Positions 7,125 to 10,652 of a stretch of DNA of 10,652 nucleotides are shown here, one piece after another. Under the pieces are notes generated by a model. That model was not told where the DNA came from, ran no database searches, and saw only the letters and a list, made by a program, of their open reading frames with translations. Position 1 is the stretch's first letter. The number at the start of each line of letters is the position of its first letter. Both the position numbers and the translations under genes were made by a program. Source of the stretch: JANXXV01 sp038230275 (GTDB taxonomy: Bacteria > Acidobacteriota > Terriglobia > Bryobacterales > Bryobacteraceae); the NCBI GenBank assembly GCA_038230275.1, contig JBBRNO010000187.1, forward strand, positions 1 to 10,652, in the 5' to 3' direction.

Positions 7125-9563
7125 ATGCGAAAGCTTCACTATCTTCTCCCGATGTTTCTGCTGCCCTTCACGCTGGCGGCTAAAACTGCTGCGATCAAGC
7201 TCTACCCGCCGGAAGTTCGCGTTCATGCCCGAGGAGTTGGCCAGACGGTTCTGTTGATCGCAATTGATGACGAAGGAGTCGGCCGGGAGGTCACTTCCGA
7301 GGCGGTATGGAAGGTCAGCGATGCCTCCCTGGCTAGCGTCGAGGCTTCTCGCAAGGTATGGGGTCTTCGGGCGGGAAATGCCCGCCTAACTGCTTCCTTC
7401 GACGGACTCAATGCCGAAGCGCCGTTAGAGGTGTTAGCCGCGCAGACGCACCACTTGAGCTTCATGAACGACATTGTTCCCATCTTCACGCGGGCCGATT
7501 GCGCCAATTCAAACTGCCACGGTTCGGTACGCGGAAAGATGGGCTTCAAGCTTTCGCTCTTCGGTAGCGACCCGGAACTCGATTACAACGCAATCACCAA
7601 ACTCTCTGACGGCCGCCGGGTGAATCTCGTTGACCCGGCCGCCAGCCTGATCCTGAAGAAGCCGACGTTCCAGGTCCCGCATGGCGGTGGCCCGCGGTTT
7701 AAGGTAGGCTCGCCCGATTACAATGCGATGCTCGAATGGCTGCAGAAAGGCGCACCTTTCGATCAACCCGGCCAAGCCCGGTTGAGCAGCATGAAGATCT
7801 ATCCGCCGGAATGGAGAATGGTGGGCGTAGGCACAAAGATTCAACTGGTGGCCTTCGGCGAATACAGCGACGGATCAGTCCGGGATCTGACGAACGTGGT
7901 GAAATTCAGCTCCAATATTGCCGCGCTCGCATCTGTGGATGCGCACGGTATCGTAACTGCGGAACAGGAAGGCGAGACGGCCATCATGGCGCGCACCATG
8001 GGCAAGGCTGCCGCCGTGCCTGTAATTGTGGTGAAAGATCGGCCTCTGAAAGACTCTCCGGTTGTGGCAGAGAACAATTTTATCGACCGGTTTATTTTCG
8101 ACAAACTGCGCCGCATCAACGTTGTTCCTTCGGATCTATCAACAGACGGAGTGTTCTTGCGCCGCGTTTACCTGGACACCATCGGAACGCCGCCAACTCT
8201 CGAACAAACAGAGACGTTCCTCAACTCAACCGACGCGCAGAAGCGCGGCAAGGTGATTGATCAACTGCTGGAACGCAGGGAGCGGGCCGATGTTTGGGCC
8301 ATGCGATTTGCAGATATGTTCCGTGCCGGATACAACGAGGCGGGACAGAAAGGAGGCGGAGCATACGCCCGCTGGTTCCGCGACCAGATTCGCAGGGACG
8401 TCCCCTATGACGAGATGGTCAAACAGCTTCTGGTCAGCCAGGGCCGTCACGACTTCGAAGGGATATCCAACTTCTATTTCGTCAGCCGGGAGATTACCCC
8501 GGAAGAATCCGGCGTCAATGTCAGCCAGTTGCTGCTGGGGTTGCAGATCGAGTGCTCTCGCTGCCACAATCATCCATTCGAGAATTGGAGCCAGGACGAT
8601 TTCTACGGTTTCGCCGCGTTCTTTGCGCGCGTAAGCCGTAAAGATATGTACCAGAATAACCACAACGCCACCTACTTGAAGCAGACGGGAGAATTGCTTC
8701 ACCCAAAGACCAAGAAAGCCGTTACACCGAAGTACCTTGGCGGCGACTACGAGCCCGAAAAGCCAGGCGAAGACGTGCGCGAGCGGCTGGCGGTTTGGCT
8801 GACCTCGCCGCGCAATCCGTACTTCGCCAGAGCGACCGTTAACAGGATCTGGAAGTACTTCATGGGCCGTGGCCTCGTCGAGAACGTGGACGATTTCCGC
8901 GTGACGAATCCTCCGTCCAATGAAGCCTTACTGCAAGCTCTTGCGGACGATTTCGTCAAGCACAAGTACAGCATCAAGGAGTTGGAAAGAGCCATCCTCA
9001 AGTCGAGGTCTTACCAGCTATCGTCAATCCCGAATGCCGGCAACGCAAAGGATCAGGTTAACTATTCGCACTTCCTGGTCCGGCGGCTGATGTCTGAGCA
9101 GATTGTGGATTCCATGACGCAGATCACCGGCATCCCCGAAAAGTTCCCAAGTATGCCTCTAGGCACGCGCGCCATGACCATTCCTGTACTTCCATTCTTG
9201 AAGCCCGACTATATGATGAAGGTCTTCGGTAGGAACGACCTGCGCGAAGTCATCTGCGAGCGGGATGCCAAGCCCAGCGTGGCGCAGGTGATGGAATTGG
9301 TGAGCGGGGACACGGTGCAACACCAGGCGACAGCCGCCGGCGGGGTTCTCGATGCACTCTTGGCAGACGAAAAGCTGACCGACAAGGACATCGTAAACAA
9401 GCTCTATCTGATGGCGCTCATGCGGCCGCCGCAAAAGCCAGAAATCGACGTTGCACTGGCCCCGTTGTCGGCCAAGACAGTGGACCCGTCCGGCAGACGG
9501 CGGGCCTTTGAAGACCTGCTCTGGTCGTTCTTCAACTCGAAAGAATTCTTGTTCCAATACTGA
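7125..9563 (+). CDS. Secreted Big2 / cytochrome-like / DUF1549 / DUF1553 protein
   Basis: A large exported protein of 812 residues. It starts with a Sec signal (MRKLHYLLPMFLLPFTLAA). A Big2-like Ig domain (about 22-107, KLYPPEVRVHARGVG) is followed by a cytochrome-c-like module (about 112-215) with a CX4CH haem-type motif, Cys126-Cys131-His132 (CANSNCHG), then GFKLSLFGSDPELDY and the VPHGGGPRF signature. A second Big2 copy (about 223-305) begins KIYPPEWRMVGVG. DUF1549 spans about 317-500 (IDRFIFDKL, LRRVYLDTIGTPPTLEQ) and contains a CXXCH, Cys477-Cys480-His481 in CSRCHNHPFENW. DUF1553 fills about 548-812 (RATVNRIWKYFMGRGLV, YQLSS, ending FFNSKEFLFQY). All blocks are intact. The family's biochemical role is unknown; covalent haem binding is predicted but not shown. 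AAAGAG at 7113-7118 serves as ribosome site, and the gap to the previous stop is 3 nt. It pairs with the following DUF1501 gene, as in many related genomes. Confidence 0.92.
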   Translation: MRKLHYLLPMFLLPFTLAAKTAAIKLYPPEVRVHARGVGQTVLLIAIDDEGVGREVTSEAVWKVSDASLASVEASRKVWGLRAGNARLTASFDGLNAEAPLEVLAAQTHHLSFMNDIVPIFTRADCANSNCHGSVRGKMGFKLSLFGSDPELDYNAITKLSDGRRVNLVDPAASLILKKPTFQVPHGGGPRFKVGSPDYNAMLEWLQKGAPFDQPGQARLSSMKIYPPEWRMVGVGTKIQLVAFGEYSDGSVRDLTNVVKFSSNIAALASVDAHGIVTAEQEGETAIMARTMGKAAAVPVIVVKDRPLKDSPVVAENNFIDRFIFDKLRRINVVPSDLSTDGVFLRRVYLDTIGTPPTLEQTETFLNSTDAQKRGKVIDQLLERRERADVWAMRFADMFRAGYNEAGQKGGGAYARWFRDQIRRDVPYDEMVKQLLVSQGRHDFEGISNFYFVSREITPEESGVNVSQLLLGLQIECSRCHNHPFENWSQDDFYGFAAFFARVSRKDMYQNNHNATYLKQTGELLHPKTKKAVTPKYLGGDYEPEKPGEDVRERLAVWLTSPRNPYFARATVNRIWKYFMGRGLVENVDDFRVTNPPSNEALLQALADDFVKHKYSIKELERAILKSRSYQLSSIPNAGNAKDQVNYSHFLVRRLMSEQIVDSMTQITGIPEKFPSMPLGTRAMTIPVLPFLKPDYMMKVFGRNDLREVICERDAKPSVAQVMELVSGDTVQHQATAAGGVLDALLADEKLTDKDIVNKLYLMALMRPPQKPEIDVALAPLSAKTVDPSGRRRAFEDLLWSFFNSKEFLFQY

Positions 9564-9573
9564 GGCGCATTTT

Positions 9574-10652
9574 ATGGAAGACTTCGATCGCCGTTCGTTC
9601 ATGAAGTTGGGTTCAATCGCCGCCTTTCGCTGGATCACGCTCGGGGGCACGCTCGAAATGGCCGCTAGAGCAGCAGCCAGGAAGGGCGACGATATTTCGG
9701 TTATCCACTTGTTTCTCACTGGCGGCATGAGCCAGATGGACACTTTCGACCCAAAGCCCAAGGCGAAAGCTGAGTGGCGCAGCAAGTTCTCGCCGATCCA
9801 GACAAACGTTCCCGGTTTGCAATTCAGCGAACACCTGCCGCGCTGCGCGAAGGCCGCTAATAAGTTCACCGTCATCCGCAGCATGACGCACAAGACACCG
9901 GTCCACGTTCCGGCCTGCGGACTCATACTTAGTGGCCACTTGCCGCTCTCCAGCATCACGCATCCCTGCCTCGGTTCGGTGACGACCAAGGAGCTTGGAC
10001 CTCGCAATGAGCTACCCTCTTTCGTTTCGGTGCCAGGCTCGACGGGCTACTGGGAAGGCGCAGGATACCTGGAGCCACGATTCAATCCCTTCGACGCGGG
10101 AAATCCCAACACCGAAAAGTATCAGGTCCGCGACCTGGAATTGCCGCTGGGTGTCGACTGGGCTCGGATGGACCATCGCCGATCTTTGTTGAAAGTCGCC
10201 GATGATCAGTTTCGACGCTACGATTCGCAGAACCTGATTGAGAACATGAATTCGTACTACCAGACGGCGTTCGGCATGATGCAATCGGCACGTGCGAAGA
10301 AGGCGTTTCTCATTAGTGAGGAATCGGAGAAACTGCGCGACGCCTACGGCAGAACATCGTTAGGACAGGGCGCATTGCTTGCGCGGCGGCTCGTCGAGGC
10401 GGGCGTCCGTTATGTCACGGTTTCCCGTGGCTTCAACACTTGGGACCACCACGCGAATATCTTCCCCGCATTGAGTGGAACATTTCTGCCGGAACTCGAC
10501 AATGCCTTCTCCACGCTAGTCGAAGACCTGGAGTCACGCGGACTACTGAAGACCACGCTGGTTATCGTCACGGGTGAGTTCGGACGGACTCCCGAGATTA
10601 ACGGCCTTGCCGGGCGTGATCATTGGGCGAATGCTTTTTCGCTCTGTATGGC
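9574..10652 (+). CDS. DUF1501 protein with Tat signal (3' end beyond window)
   Basis: The first 359 codons of a DUF1501 protein, open to the window edge; the family is usually about 400-480 residues, so most of it is here. The N-terminus has the twin-arginine pattern FDRRSFMKLG (Arg6-Arg7), implying folded export through Tat, although the hydrophobic stretch after it is modest. Family blocks follow in order: VIHLFLTGGMSQMDTFDPKP (about 47-66), PRCAKAANKFTVIRSMTH, an LLARRLVEAGVRYVTVSRG helix-strand, NTWDHH, and GEFGRTPEING (334-344) followed by GRDHW (347-351). DUF1501 belongs to the alkaline-phosphatase/sulfatase-like fold superfamily, and the Asp/His/Glu of these blocks are the expected metal ligands, yet no substrate is known. 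The gap to the DUF1549/DUF1553 stop is 10 nt, with TGAGG overlapping that stop as the likely ribosome site. The pairing with the cytochrome-like protein suggests the two act together outside the cytoplasm. Confidence 0.92.
   Translation, partial: MEDFDRRSFMKLGSIAAFRWITLGGTLEMAARAAARKGDDISVIHLFLTGGMSQMDTFDPKPKAKAEWRSKFSPIQTNVPGLQFSEHLPRCAKAANKFTVIRSMTHKTPVHVPACGLILSGHLPLSSITHPCLGSVTTKELGPRNELPSFVSVPGSTGYWEGAGYLEPRFNPFDAGNPNTEKYQVRDLELPLGVDWARMDHRRSLLKVADDQFRRYDSQNLIENMNSYYQTAFGMMQSARAKKAFLISEESEKLRDAYGRTSLGQGALLARRLVEAGVRYVTVSRGFNTWDHHANIFPALSGTFLPELDNAFSTLVEDLESRGLLKTTLVIVTGEFGRTPEINGLAGRDHWANAFSLCM

Noticed and set aside
9159..10007. Minus-strand frame of 282 codons across the DUF1553/DUF1501 junction
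   Set aside because: Both plus-strand genes have strong family motifs through this interval; the antisense product resembles nothing known.

Overview
The window looks like part of an acidobacterial chromosome, most likely from the Solibacter/Bryobacter group. This is inferred from moderately high GC and from an adjacent trio of PPC-domain, DUF1549/DUF1553 (cytochrome-like) and DUF1501 proteins. That trio is typical of Acidobacteria, Planctomycetes and Verrucomicrobia. No rRNA, tRNA, CRISPR array or insertion sequence could be seen.

The left 2.4 kb is decayed. It holds a two-ended remnant of a PIN-domain (VapC-type) toxin on the plus strand. Facing it is a GntR-LacI (AraR-type) repressor on the minus strand, broken by one frameshift and two in-frame TAG codons. 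A short inverted repeat (GGTA-N6-TACC) sits where the repressor gene starts. Immediately downstream, on the plus strand, is the first ~17-20 codons of an M81 (MlrC-like) metallopeptidase gene. This runs into the 3' part of an unrelated, unrecognised gene, which looks like a deletion scar at the head of an operon.

From 2435 to the right edge the genes are intact, all on the plus strand and tightly packed. They are a glutamate-1-semialdehyde-aminomutase-like class III aminotransferase, an MFS transporter (4-nt overlap), a secreted double-PPC-domain protein (4-nt overlap), a large secreted Big2/cytochrome-like/DUF1549/DUF1553 protein (3-nt gap), and a Tat-exported DUF1501 protein (10-nt gap, cut by the window end).

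The arrangement suggests one transcript. It would link a cytoplasmic PLP enzyme and an inner-membrane carrier to three exported proteins of unknown biochemical role. A plausible reading is a catabolic unit in which exported proteins process or bind a substrate, the carrier imports a small acidic or amino compound, and the aminotransferase acts on it. Only the order, spacing and domain content are seen; the pathway is inference. The former regulator and the first gene or genes are broken, so the present control of the operon is unclear.
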